Positions 47,913 through 57,304 of a stretch of DNA of 64,000 nt are shown in pieces. How positions within the stretch are numbered: position 1 is the first letter of the stretch; each line of letters begins with the position of its first letter. The notes under the pieces were generated by a model that had not been told where the DNA came from, searched no databases, and worked only from the letters and a program-made list of their open reading frames with translations. The DNA comes from an uncultured bacterium (GTDB lineage Bacteria > Bacteroidota > Rhodothermia > Rhodothermales > Rubricoccaceae): assembly GCA_947493945.1 (NCBI GenBank), contig CANLSR010000006.1, positions 124,001-188,000 of the forward strand. Direction: 5' to 3'. Both the position numbers and the translations under genes were made by a program.

Positions 47913-47965
47913 CTCTGGATTGGCTGCGCCGTCGCTGCGCGGTCCCGCGTGCGCGGGAACGACGG
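47913..47965. repeat. 53-bp inverted repeat, right arm, flanking GIY-YIG gene
   Basis: Reverse complement of 47523-47575 with a single mismatch. It begins CTCTGGATTGGC and ends GGGAACGACGG, 21 bp upstream of the GIY-YIG start, so any promoter of that gene lies in or beyond it. Confidence 0.92.
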
Positions 47966-48424
47966 GGGGGGGAAGAGAGGAAAGACATCCTCCGCGTGAC
48001 CGACGGGTAGTCTCGCCCCGCTGGCGGTGGGCGCCAGCGGGGCAAGAACTAACGCCGTGCTCGTACCAGCGAGCAGTAGCTAGCTCGCCTGAACATGGCA
48101 ACGCGACAGGTCAACAACCGTCAGATGAGGAAAAGACTGGTCACTGCCGTGAAACCAGGGGTGGGTTCCCAGTCAGTTGCTCTACACCTCGTAGGAGAGC
48201 ATGCTGGAAACCCTCGGCTTGACGGACTGTGAGACCGTTACAAGCCTTCGGTAATACATCTGATTCTAAGACGAGGCCAGCGTCGCGTTCGGCTGAGTCG
48301 GTAAGGATCCAAGACCAAAAGCGATAAAATGTTACCAGCAGTACTAATCGGCTGAATTTGTCAGAGCGAAAGTAACCGTTGATGTGTGCCATCAGCGAAG
48401 CGTGAAGGTGACGAGTGCCTACCC
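47966..48424. other. Lower-GC region between GIY-YIG unit and IS element
   Basis: This 459-bp stretch has no gene I can name. It has a dispersed hairpin at 48015-48043, then a lower-GC tract (48180-48424). On the minus strand that tract stays open and would read SDKFSRLVLLVTFYRFWSWILTD and SAERDAGLVLESDV, which resembles real protein more than a shadow does, but no start or family is evident. Confidence 0.4.
48015..48043. repeat. Dispersed palindromic hairpin (copy at 48015)
   Basis: GCCCCGCTGGCG and CGCCAGCGGGGC form a perfect 12-bp stem around the loop GTGGG, the longest perfect stem of this repeat family. Confidence 0.85.
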
Positions 48425-48454
48425 TGAACCGCCCCGGGTTTGCCGGAGGCCGGT

Positions 48455-49359
<905 letters not shown>

Positions 49360-49363
<4 letters not shown>

Positions 49364-49676
49364 CGCCTCAGTGGGCGGTCGAGCTCCGCCTGGGCGGAAT
49401 AGGCCGACGCCTTCCGGAGGATCTCGTTGGCGCGCCGGAGCTCGCGGTTCTCCCGTTCGAGCTCCTTGATCCGAGCTCGCTCGTCGGTGGTGGGTCCAGC
49501 GCGCCGGCCGTGGTCACGCTCGGCTTGCCTGATCCAGTTGCGGAGGGTCTCGGCGGTGCAGCCGATCTTCTCGGCGACGGACCGGATGGCGGCCCACTGG
49601 GAGGAGTGCTGTGGTCGAAGACGAGGCGGACGGCCCGCTCGCGGACCTCGGGGGAGTGGCGGTTGGATCTGCTCAT
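49360..49676 (-). pseudogene. IS3 OrfA, frameshifted
   Basis: The ATG at 49676 gives MSRSNRHSPEVRERAVRLVFDH; the rest (SSQWAAIRSVAEKIGCTAETLRNWIRQAE, then the zipper RIKELERENRELRRANEILRKASAY) continues in a different frame, with the shift near 49601-49615. The stop TGA (49360-49362) overlaps the orfB ATG, the usual IS3 layout. Confidence 0.85.
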
Positions 49677-49726
49677 GGCTCCAATCTCTCAAGGGATGGA
49701 GCCTCCGGAGATCCCGGGGCGGTTCA

Positions 49727-50007
49727 TACAGCAGCGATCTAGGTGACGCCACCACCTCTGTCAGAAAAAGGGCGATCGCTTGACGGACCCCGTAGCAGGT
49801 CAACGCGTTGTACGCGCGACAAGCCCGTTCACCGTCATGGGTAGCGTTGCGCGTACGACGATTGGCCAATGCCACCTGGGCGTCGTATCCAGTTTGGGAG
49901 CGTAGCGGGCGGCCCGTACGGCGATGATGGGGCACGGGGATGGGACCACGTCTGCTCAGTAGGTTCACACACAAGATCCTAGCTTCTGGTCGTCCGTCCC
50001 TCCACCT
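49727..50007. other. Intergenic region upstream of the polysaccharide dehydratase gene
   Basis: No gene is seen in this 281-bp, lower-GC stretch. A 12-bp inverted repeat (CGTTGTACGCGC at 49806-49817 and GCGCGTACGACG at 49849-49860, one mismatch, 31-bp loop) lies about 150 bp before the next start and could be an operator. Its function is unproven. Confidence 0.35.
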
Positions 50008-51912
50008 ATGACGCGCACATACGCCAAGTTCTCGATCGATCTCGCGCTCTGGACACTCGCAACGCCGCTCGCCTTCCTCCTCCGCCTGGAGGATGGGGTC
50101 ACCGGGTTCGCCGAAGGAATGCTGGTGATGCTGGCAGTAGGGATCCCCATCAAGGCGCTGACCATGGGGCTGCTTGGCTTCCAGCGCCGGTCCTGGCACC
50201 GGCTGGGGATGCATGACCTGTTCTACCTAAGCATGGGAATTGGAATCGTCACGTTGGCGTTGGCCGTCGTGGCGATGGGGGTTCCTGGAGTGGCTGTGCC
50301 TCGCAGCGTTCCATTCATCGAGGCGATGGTCGCGCTCATCCTGATGAGCAACGCCCGGGTAGCTACGCGCCTCCTGTACGAACGTCAGGGGATCGTGCGC
50401 GCGCGCGGTCGCAACGATGACCGCCGGGTGCTCGTGGTGGGGGCCGGCGACGCCGGGTCTATGCTGACGCGCGAGCTCTCCCGCCACACGGTGTCGGGCC
50501 GAATCCCCGTGGGGTACCTCGACGACGACCCGCTCAAGCGCCGCCAGCGGTTCGGGGGGCTCCCGGTCTTGGGCCGCATCGAGGACCTCGTCGAGGTCGT
50601 CGCCGCCCACGACATCGACGAGGTCCTGCTCGCCATCCCAGCGGCTCCGAGCCGGGTGGTGCGACGGGTACTCGAGCTCGCGCGCGAAGCCCGAGTCGAG
50701 CACCGATCGATCCCGGCGCTCTTCGAACTCATCAACGGCTCGGTCTCGATCTCGCAAACTCACCCCGTCAAGCTGGAAGACCTGCTCCGGCGCGAGCCGG
50801 TGCGGTTGGACGTCCAGCGCGTCGAGGCCGGGCTCCGCGGCAAGCGGGTGCTGGTGACGGGCGCTGGCGGGTCGATCGGGTCCGAGATCGTGCGCCAGGT
50901 GGCCATGTTCGGGCCGAGCAAGATCGTCCTGCTGGGCCGGGGCGAGAACTCCGTCTATACGATCCACCGCGAGATGCGTCGGCGGTGGCCCGACATCGAC
51001 ACCCCGCCGGTGATCTGCGACGTCCGCGATCGGGACTCCCTCCGGCGCGTGTTCGAGGAGCACCGGCCCGAGGCCGTCTACCACGCCGGGGCGCACAAGC
51101 ACGTCCCGCTCATGGAGGCGAACCCGGAGCAGGCCGTGTTCAACAACGTCCTCGGGACGAGGAACGTGGCCCAACTGGCGCGCGACTTCGGGGCGGCCCG
51201 GCTGGTCAACATCTCGACCGACAAGGCCGTCAACCCGACGTCGGTGATGGGGGCCTCGAAGCGGGTCGCCGAGCAGGTCGTCCTGGCGGTGTCCCGGCGG
51301 TGCGCGCCCGGCCAGGCGTTCGTGTCGGTCCGGTTCGGCAACGTGCTGGGCAGCCGGGGCAGCGTGGTCCCCCTGTTCAAGGAGCAGATCGCGCGCGGCG
51401 GCCCCATCACCGTCACCCACCCCGACATGGTCCGGTACTTCATGACCATCCCGGAGGCCAGCCAGCTCGTACTCCAGGCGGGGGTCCAGGGGGAAAACGG
51501 CCAGGTCTACGTGTTGGACATGGGGGAGCCCGTCCGGATCGTGGACCTCGCCCGTGACCTCATCTTGCTCTCGGGGCTCGAGCCTGGGGCGGACATCGCT
51601 ATCGAGTACAGCGGCGCGCGGCCCGGTGAGAAGCTGTTCGAGGAGTTGCTGACGTCCGAGGAGGGCGTGGTGGCGTCGCCGCACGACAAGATCTTCGTGG
51701 CCCGGAAGTCCCCGTTCTCGGTCGGCCCGTTCGAGCGCCAGCTCCGCGAGCTCGTGGCAGCGGCGGAGGCCCAAGACCGGGAGCGGATCCTGGAGGCGTT
51801 CCGGAACCTCATCCCCTCCCACCAACTCGGCGAGGCCTTGCCCCGACCGATGGGCCTGTCGGGGGACGGGGCCGGCCCCAGCCTGCCTTTCTTGTCGGAG
51901 AGAGAACGGTAA
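50008..51912 (+). CDS. Membrane UDP-sugar 4,6-dehydratase, PglF/WbpM/CapD family
   Basis: The 634-residue protein has four N-terminal hydrophobic helices, a first Rossmann domain (RVLVVGAGDAGSMLTREL), and the catalytic SDR domain from about 270 (KRVLVTGAGGSIGSEIVRQ). The active-site region is LVNISTDKAVNPTSVMGASKR, where the Met replaces the usual Tyr, as in this family. Such enzymes make UDP-4-keto-6-deoxy-HexNAc for capsules, O-antigens or glycans. The ATG at 50008 opens the membrane part. A WecA-like transferase lies downstream, after about 600 bp without a gene. Confidence 0.93.
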   Translation: MTRTYAKFSIDLALWTLATPLAFLLRLEDGVTGFAEGMLVMLAVGIPIKALTMGLLGFQRRSWHRLGMHDLFYLSMGIGIVTLALAVVAMGVPGVAVPRSVPFIEAMVALILMSNARVATRLLYERQGIVRARGRNDDRRVLVVGAGDAGSMLTRELSRHTVSGRIPVGYLDDDPLKRRQRFGGLPVLGRIEDLVEVVAAHDIDEVLLAIPAAPSRVVRRVLELAREARVEHRSIPALFELINGSVSISQTHPVKLEDLLRREPVRLDVQRVEAGLRGKRVLVTGAGGSIGSEIVRQVAMFGPSKIVLLGRGENSVYTIHREMRRRWPDIDTPPVICDVRDRDSLRRVFEEHRPEAVYHAGAHKHVPLMEANPEQAVFNNVLGTRNVAQLARDFGAARLVNISTDKAVNPTSVMGASKRVAEQVVLAVSRRCAPGQAFVSVRFGNVLGSRGSVVPLFKEQIARGGPITVTHPDMVRYFMTIPEASQLVLQAGVQGENGQVYVLDMGEPVRIVDLARDLILLSGLEPGADIAIEYSGARPGEKLFEELLTSEEGVVASPHDKIFVARKSPFSVGPFERQLRELVAAAEAQDRERILEAFRNLIPSHQLGEALPRPMGLSGDGAGPSLPFLSERER

Positions 51913-52519
51913 AGGAGAGCGAGCGCCCCTCCCTCCCCAGAAGCGTGACGCCACGCCGTTCTCTGGCCTCAGCAAGTCGGGTGCGCCGCTGGCAGGGCCA
52001 GGCTCACCAAGCACCTCGCCGGGGGGTGTGAGAAGCGACGGGCTGCGGCCGGCGTTCACTTACCTGGTCAGAAAAGCGGACACGGAGGACAGACCGTCGA
52101 GCCGCCCGAGGCGCCGCGCAGCCCCTAAGGTGGGCGGTCGCGTAGAGGCTGGCGACGTCCGCCAGCGGGAGCATGGCTGGACTGGGCCCTCCAGGTCGGG
52201 CTCGGCCGAGGTCGTGATGGCCGTCCTGGCGCTGACGGACGCGCCCGGCGGGGTAGCCCGTTGTCGTGGGGGCGTCTGCGGCTCGCCGCCTGCGGCCCGA
52301 CACTCCATTCCAGCACGCCAGCGGCTTGCTCGGACTCGGCGAGCGCCCGCTGGTGCCTAGAGGCGACGCCCGGTGGTGGTCTCCGGAATCGAGCGCGGCG
52401 GTGGGCCTCGGTCGGGAATGGGCTGGGCCACGACGTCTCGGGGGCCTCCTTTGAGCTCCCGGTAGGACGGCGGGTTCGCAGAATCTACAGGAACTGTCTC
52501 TAGAGAGGCCGTTAGCGAC
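51913..52519. other. 600-bp region without a recognisable gene in a polysaccharide locus
   Basis: Neither strand gives a convincing protein. Composition is GC-rich but with less third-position bias, and short frames stop often. It holds half-sites of the CGCCAGCGG repeat near 52159 and 52317. It may be decayed coding sequence between two polysaccharide genes. Confidence 0.4.
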
Positions 52520-53812
52520 ATGGCAGGTTTCTTGCCTGTGCGGCGTCTGTCTCCGCTTCAGCGGAGAGTCGTGCCCGAGACGGTCTCGCTTTCCCCGTTG
52601 CCCTTGCTTCTGCCCCTCCTCCTCGCTTGCACCGTCGCGGTGGTGGCAAGCCTGCTGACCACGCGGAGCGCCCGCGACCTGGCCGTCCGGCTGGGGCACC
52701 TCGACCACCCCGACGAGCGGAAGGTCCACGCCCACGCCGTCCCCCGCGTCGGCGGCCTCGGGATCGCGCTCGGGATCGGGGCCGGGGTCGTGATGCTCAC
52801 GGTGGGCTCCGCCGCGCTGGGCGTGCACATCCCTGCCCTCGACGTCCTGCCCGTGATCGTGGGTGCGACGGTGGTGTTCGCGCTGGGGCTCACCGACGAC
52901 CTGGTGGGGCTCGGGTTCAAGTGGCGGTTCCTGATCCAGGCCGGCGTCGCGTGGGCGATGGCGCTGGCCGGCTGGCGGATCGACCTGTCCAACGTGCCTC
53001 TGATCGAAGCCCTGGGGGCGACGGAGCAGGCCGCGATTGCCGTTCCGCTCACCGTCGTCTGGACGGTCGGCATCATCAACGCGATGAACCTGCTGGACGG
53101 GCTGGACTCGCTGGCCGGCGGGACGGCGCTGATCGGGTTCGGCGCGCTCGCGCTCGCGTTCCTCCCCGGCGGTGACACGGTGCTGCTGACGCTGTGCGCG
53201 CTGGGCGCGGCGGGCACCGCCGGGTTCCTGGCGTACAACCGGCCGCCCGCGTCCGTGTTCATGGGCGACGGTGGGAGCACGTTGCTCGGGTTCCTGCTGG
53301 CGATGGCCGGCGTCCGCGGCGTGGGGTCGATGCCCTCGGGCGGGTTGCTGATCCTGCCCGTGGTGGCGTTGGGCCTGCCGGTGCTGGACACGCTGACCCA
53401 GATGGTGCGCCGGCTGTCGGAGGGCAACAGCCCGTTCCTGCCCGACCGCGACCACCTCCACCACCGGGCCTACGACCGCAGCCCGACGGTCCAGGTGGCG
53501 GTGCGCAAGCTCCACGGCACGGCGGCCGTGTTCGGCGCGCTGGCGGTGGCGCTCCGGCTGGCCGCGGGAGAGCCCGAGCTCCAGCTCGCGATCTTGGGCG
53601 TCACGTTCACGTTCGCGTACGCCGTCGTCCGGCGGCTGGGCTACGTCCGCGTGCAGGACGTGGCCCGAGCGGTGCGGCTCCGGTTCTGGCGCCGAGCGCG
53701 CGCTCGGCGGAGCGCGGCCTACCGGGCCGCTCGCGAGAACGACCTCCCGTCCCAGCCCGGCTCCGGTGACGGGTCGGCCACGCACCCCGTCCCCGAGGTC
53801 CACGCGCGCTGA
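52520..53812 (+). CDS. WecA/MraY-like glycosyl-1-phosphate transferase
   Basis: The 430-residue inner-membrane protein has about ten helices and the family motifs HLDHPDERKVHAHAVPRVGGLGI, LGLTDDLVGLG (DDL, metal site), NAMNLLDGLDSLAGG and the catalytic-loop FMGDGGSTLLGF, with the His motif DRDHLHHRAYDRS near the C-terminus. It transfers a sugar-1-phosphate to undecaprenyl phosphate, the first step of lipid-linked glycan synthesis. The ATG at 52520 is tentative: a GTG at about 52571 would remove a non-conserved 17-residue extension. It converges with the Wzi-like gene. Confidence 0.92.
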   Translation: MAGFLPVRRLSPLQRRVVPETVSLSPLPLLLPLLLACTVAVVASLLTTRSARDLAVRLGHLDHPDERKVHAHAVPRVGGLGIALGIGAGVVMLTVGSAALGVHIPALDVLPVIVGATVVFALGLTDDLVGLGFKWRFLIQAGVAWAMALAGWRIDLSNVPLIEALGATEQAAIAVPLTVVWTVGIINAMNLLDGLDSLAGGTALIGFGALALAFLPGGDTVLLTLCALGAAGTAGFLAYNRPPASVFMGDGGSTLLGFLLAMAGVRGVGSMPSGGLLILPVVALGLPVLDTLTQMVRRLSEGNSPFLPDRDHLHHRAYDRSPTVQVAVRKLHGTAAVFGALAVALRLAAGEPELQLAILGVTFTFAYAVVRRLGYVRVQDVARAVRLRFWRRARARRSAAYRAARENDLPSQPGSGDGSATHPVPEVHAR

Positions 53813-53813
53813 G

Positions 53814-53868
53814 CCGCTGGCGCCGCCCGCCAGCGGGGCCGCCCGCCAGCGGGGCCGCCCGCCAGCGG
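53814..53868. repeat. Dispersed hairpin with tandem right arms between convergent genes
   Basis: CCGCTGGCG (53814-53822), loop CCGCC, then CGCCAGCGG (53828-53836), repeated at 53844 and 53860 with a 16-bp period. The first two make a perfect hairpin; the extra arms could form alternative stems. It lies directly after the WecA-like stop, between convergent genes, so it may act as a bidirectional terminator. Confidence 0.75.
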
Positions 53869-53884
53869 GGCGTCGAGGCGGGGC

Positions 53885-55615
53885 CTAGAACCGGGCGCTG
53901 AGGTAGGGCCGGCCCCAGCGCAGAAACACCAGCGGGGCGGCGTAGCGCCGGCGCCCGTCGAGTGCGTCGTCGATGGAGCGGGCGCGGACGGCCAGCCCGG
54001 CCGTCACGTCGGGCAAGAGGCGCACGCCGGCCTGGGCCTCGACCAGCCACTCGACCTGGCGGACGCCCTGGAGCGTCGTGATGCCCGTGTCGCCCACGCG
54101 GTCGGTGTAGGGCCGTGACGGGTCGGCGCCGTAGTTGAGCTCGGCCGTGTTGCGGCCCCGCACCGTCCGGACGATGTCGATGGACCCCTCGACGTCCGGG
54201 ACCGGGCGGTAGCGCGCCGACACCGTCAGGTCGCTCGCGTTGGGGCCGGCCGGGTGGCCCAGGCCGTCGCGCTGGTGCGTGTAGCTGGTCTGGAGCGTCC
54301 GGTGGGAGTAGAGGTAGGGGCGGAGCCGGGCGTACTCGACGCCCAGGTCGAGCCCACGCACGCGGCCCAGGCCGGGCACGCCGGGGTCCGACACGTCGGC
54401 GCCCAGGACGACCCCCCACTTGCTGCGCCAGTCGTCGTCGAAAAAGGCCGAGGCCACCAACTCGTCCAGGACGCCTTGTGCGTAGAGGCGCGCGCCGGCG
54501 ACGGGCCGCCACGCGACGCCGGCGCCCAGCAGCACGTTGTCTGGGCTGCCGATGTCGCGCTCGGTGCCGCGGTAGAACTGGAACGGGTTGAGGTAGGCCA
54601 GCTCGAAGCCGCCGCGCCGGCCCTGGGCGCTGGTGTCGGTGGCGAAGGCGACCGTCTCGAACAGCTCGACCTCGACGCCGGCGCCCACGTCCACCGCCAG
54701 CCGGTGGGCGGCGACGTAGTGCTGGGGCGCGAACCCGTCGCTCTCGGGCACGTCGACCGACCGGGCGAACAGGCTCTGGAACGCGACCCGCCACACCCGG
54801 AAGCGGAGCTGGAGCTGGTCGTACGGCGCCGCGTAGTTGCTGAGCAGGGCCGACCCGCGCCCGACGCCCCAGCGGTTCCGGTCGCGCCCGAACCGGACCT
54901 CGGCGCCGGGCCCCGTGTACCCGATCACGCCCGTCGTGTTGAGGTAGTCGTAGACCGGGGCCGGCCCCCGTCCCTCCGGGAAGGCGACGGCGCCCAGGCG
55001 CGGCGCGGTGCGACCGTCGGTCTCGCCGAGGGGGACGCGCCGCTGGGTCTCCTCGACGCGCCCGTCGAAAAACAGCCGCCCCAGCCGGCCCGCCGCCCGC
55101 ACGCCGCGCGCGGCCGAGTACACGAACGGCGACGGGTCGGCGCCGTCGGCCTCGGTCTGGCGGCCCGGGCCAGCCTCCAAAAACAGCAGCGGCTCGACTT
55201 CGAGCGCGAACGTCGTCCCCTCGACCCTGCCCGCGGCGCGGGCAAAGGCGCGGCCGTCGCGGTAGAGCGCCGTCCGCGCGGTGACGGTCGGCCCGAACAC
55301 GCCGCCGACGACCGCGCCGCGGTAGCGCGCGAGCCGCTGGCGGTCGAGGGGGGAGAGGAGCGCCCGGGGACGGCCGGCGCCGGCGAGCCGGGCCAGCGAG
55401 TCGCGGGCCGCCAGCGAGTCGAGCAGCGCGTGGGCGCGGTAGGTCGAGAGCGGCTGGGCGCCCAGCTCGGGGTCGGAGAGCGCGCCCAGCACCCGCTGGC
55501 GCTCTAAAAAGTGGTGGACGTCGTCCTCGGGCTGGAGGAGGCCTTCGGACTGGGCCAGCGCAGCGGGCGCGGCGGCCAGGCCGACCGCCAGCGCGGCGAG
55601 GCGGAGCGCTCGCAC
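53885..55615 (-). CDS. Wzi-like outer-membrane capsule-assembly protein
   Basis: The 576-residue protein has a signal peptide (MRALRLAALAVGLAAAPAALAQ), a helical N-terminal plug-like segment (HHFLERQRVLGALSDPELGAQPLSTYRAHALLDSL), then a beta barrel ending in F (WGRPYLSARF). The strand pattern and the phrase AYLNPFQFYRGTERDIGSPDNVLLGAGVAWRP resemble the Wzi family, which helps attach or export capsule. Start is GTG at 55615, directly after the accD stop on the same strand. Its neighbours, a WecA-like transferase and a CapD-type dehydratase, agree with a surface polysaccharide role. Confidence 0.75.
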   Translation of the reverse strand: MRALRLAALAVGLAAAPAALAQSEGLLQPEDDVHHFLERQRVLGALSDPELGAQPLSTYRAHALLDSLAARDSLARLAGAGRPRALLSPLDRQRLARYRGAVVGGVFGPTVTARTALYRDGRAFARAAGRVEGTTFALEVEPLLFLEAGPGRQTEADGADPSPFVYSAARGVRAAGRLGRLFFDGRVEETQRRVPLGETDGRTAPRLGAVAFPEGRGPAPVYDYLNTTGVIGYTGPGAEVRFGRDRNRWGVGRGSALLSNYAAPYDQLQLRFRVWRVAFQSLFARSVDVPESDGFAPQHYVAAHRLAVDVGAGVEVELFETVAFATDTSAQGRRGGFELAYLNPFQFYRGTERDIGSPDNVLLGAGVAWRPVAGARLYAQGVLDELVASAFFDDDWRSKWGVVLGADVSDPGVPGLGRVRGLDLGVEYARLRPYLYSHRTLQTSYTHQRDGLGHPAGPNASDLTVSARYRPVPDVEGSIDIVRTVRGRNTAELNYGADPSRPYTDRVGDTGITTLQGVRQVEWLVEAQAGVRLLPDVTAGLAVRARSIDDALDGRRRYAAPLVFLRWGRPYLSARF

Positions 55616-56521
55616 CTAGTCCTCCGCCTCGGCGGCCTCCGGTCCCGGCAGGGCGGCCGCGGGCGCGGCCATGTCGCCTTCGAGCAGCAGGTCGAACAGG
55701 TGCGAGAGCGTGTCGCGCAGCTCGCCGCGCGGCACGATCCGGTCCACGAACCCCTGCTCCACCAGGAACTCGGCCGTCTGGAAGTCCGGCGGCAGGTCGC
55801 GGCCGATGGTCTCGCGGATCACGCGCGGGCCGGCGAACCCGATCAGGGCGCCCGGCTCGGCCAGGTTGAGGTCGCCCAGCATGGCGAACGAGGCCGTGAC
55901 GCCGCCGGTCGTGGGGTGCGTCATGAGCGACACGAACGGCAGCCCGCGCTCGGCGAGCACGGCCAGGTTGGCGCTGGTCTTGGCCATCTGCATCAGCGAC
56001 AGCGCGCCCTCCATCATCCGCGCGCCGCCCGACTGGCTGATGATGACGCAGGCGCGGTCCTCGTCGACGGCCCGGCGCACGGCCCGGGCGATGGTCTCGC
56101 CCACGACCGAGCCCATCGAGCCGCCGATGTAGGTAAAGTCCATCGCGGCGATGGACGCCGGGTGGCCGCCGACCAGCCCGGTGCCGCTCACGGCGGCGTC
56201 GTTGAGCCCCGTCTTGAGGTCCGCCGCCTCGATGCGCTCGGGGTAGGGCTTGCGGTCGACGAAGTCGAGCGGGTCGACCGAGTGGAGGTTCGCGTCCCAA
56301 CGCGTGTACGCGCCCTGGTCGAAGAGCAGCTGGAGGTAGCCCAGGCCCGACATCGGGTAGTGGTGGCCGCACGAGGGGCACACCAGGAGGTTTTCTTCGA
56401 GCTCGTGCTGGCTCGTGATGGTGCCGCACGAGGGGCACTTGAGCCAGTAGCCCTCGGGCGTCTCGTTGCGGTCACGCTGGTCGGTCTTGATGCCTGCCGA
56501 CTGCCGTTTAAACCAGGCCAT
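55616..56521 (-). CDS. accD: Acetyl-CoA carboxylase carboxyltransferase subunit beta
   Basis: The 301-residue protein has a Cys4 zinc finger (KCPSCGTIT and LVCPSCGHHYP), then the carboxyltransferase core with FTYIGGSMGSVVGE, ISQSGGARMMEG, THPTTGGVTASFAMLGD and GFAGPRVIRETIG. With the alpha subunit it transfers carboxyl from biotin to acetyl-CoA in fatty-acid synthesis. The ATG at 56521 starts MAWFKRQSAGIK. It lies just upstream of the Wzi-like gene and 29 bp downstream of tsaB on the same strand. Confidence 0.96.
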   Translation of the reverse strand: MAWFKRQSAGIKTDQRDRNETPEGYWLKCPSCGTITSQHELEENLLVCPSCGHHYPMSGLGYLQLLFDQGAYTRWDANLHSVDPLDFVDRKPYPERIEAADLKTGLNDAAVSGTGLVGGHPASIAAMDFTYIGGSMGSVVGETIARAVRRAVDEDRACVIISQSGGARMMEGALSLMQMAKTSANLAVLAERGLPFVSLMTHPTTGGVTASFAMLGDLNLAEPGALIGFAGPRVIRETIGRDLPPDFQTAEFLVEQGFVDRIVPRGELRDTLSHLFDLLLEGDMAAPAAALPGPEAAEAED

Positions 56522-56550
56522 ACGCTTGGGTGGGGTCGCCGTCCGGGATG

Positions 56551-57225
56551 CTAGGCGCCCAAGATACCGCGGGGCCGAGTCACGGCCACGGGCTTGAGGT
56601 AGAGCGGCTCGGACGTGGCCGGGTCGTCGCCGCCGGTCGCGCGCCAGCGCGCGATCCCGATCCGGGCCACGGCCACGCCCGAGGCGCGCATCTCGGCGCG
56701 CGGCGCGTCCAGCTCCAGGGCGGCCGCGCCCGGGCCGCCGACGGCGGCGCCGGCCGGCATCCAGTCCGCGACGGCGCCGACCGCCAGCGGGGCGGGGGGG
56801 AGGGTTTCGTCGGGCACAGCTGATCCGTTATTGCAATAGGCAGCGGCGTAGACCTCGCCCCGCCGCGACGGCAGCACCGCGACCACCACGCCCGGCTGGC
56901 GGGCCGTGGCGGCGAGCGCCTGGAGCGTCGGGACGGCCGCCAGGGCGCAGCCGGTGGCGAGCGCCAGCCCCTTGGCGGTGCTCATCCCGATGCGGAGCCC
57001 GGTGTAGGAGCCCGGCCCGGCCGCGACGGCCACCAACGCGAGCTCGCCCACCCCACGTCCGACGTGCTCGAACGCCTGCCCAACGAGCGGCGCCAGCCGC
57101 CGGCCGTGCGCCCTGGGCACGGCGATCTCGGCCTGGAACCGGACCGCCGCCCGCTCGGGGTCGTCGCCGTCCAGCAGGGCGACGGCGCAGACGTCGCCGG
57201 AGGTGTCGATGCCGAGCGTGAGCAT
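56551..57225 (-). CDS. tsaB: tRNA threonylcarbamoyladenosine biosynthesis protein TsaB
   Basis: The 224-residue protein begins MLTLGIDTSGDVCAVAL and has the TsaB motif VAVAAGPGSYTGLRIGMSTAKGLALATG. TsaB is the regulatory partner of TsaD in making t6A at position 37 of ANN-decoding tRNAs. The ATG at 57225 is chosen; a longer frame to 57306 would add a basic, non-conserved segment. The gene is divergent from the PelG-like gene, with about 80 bp between starts. Confidence 0.92.
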   Translation of the reverse strand: MLTLGIDTSGDVCAVALLDGDDPERAAVRFQAEIAVPRAHGRRLAPLVGQAFEHVGRGVGELALVAVAAGPGSYTGLRIGMSTAKGLALATGCALAAVPTLQALAATARQPGVVVAVLPSRRGEVYAAAYCNNGSAVPDETLPPAPLAVGAVADWMPAGAAVGGPGAAALELDAPRAEMRASGVAVARIGIARWRATGGDDPATSEPLYLKPVAVTRPRGILGA

Positions 57226-57304
57226 GAGCCTGGGGGAGAGGGACGGGCCAACGGCCACCGAGCGGCGGGGTTCGGCGGCACGGCCCTTGCGCGGGCGGCC
57301 CCCC

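Noticed and set aside
48420-48425. 3-bp target duplication TAC at the IS3 ends
   Set aside because: TAC occurs near both ends, but using it would shift the left end by 2 bp from the matched TGAACC terminus, so it is not convincing.
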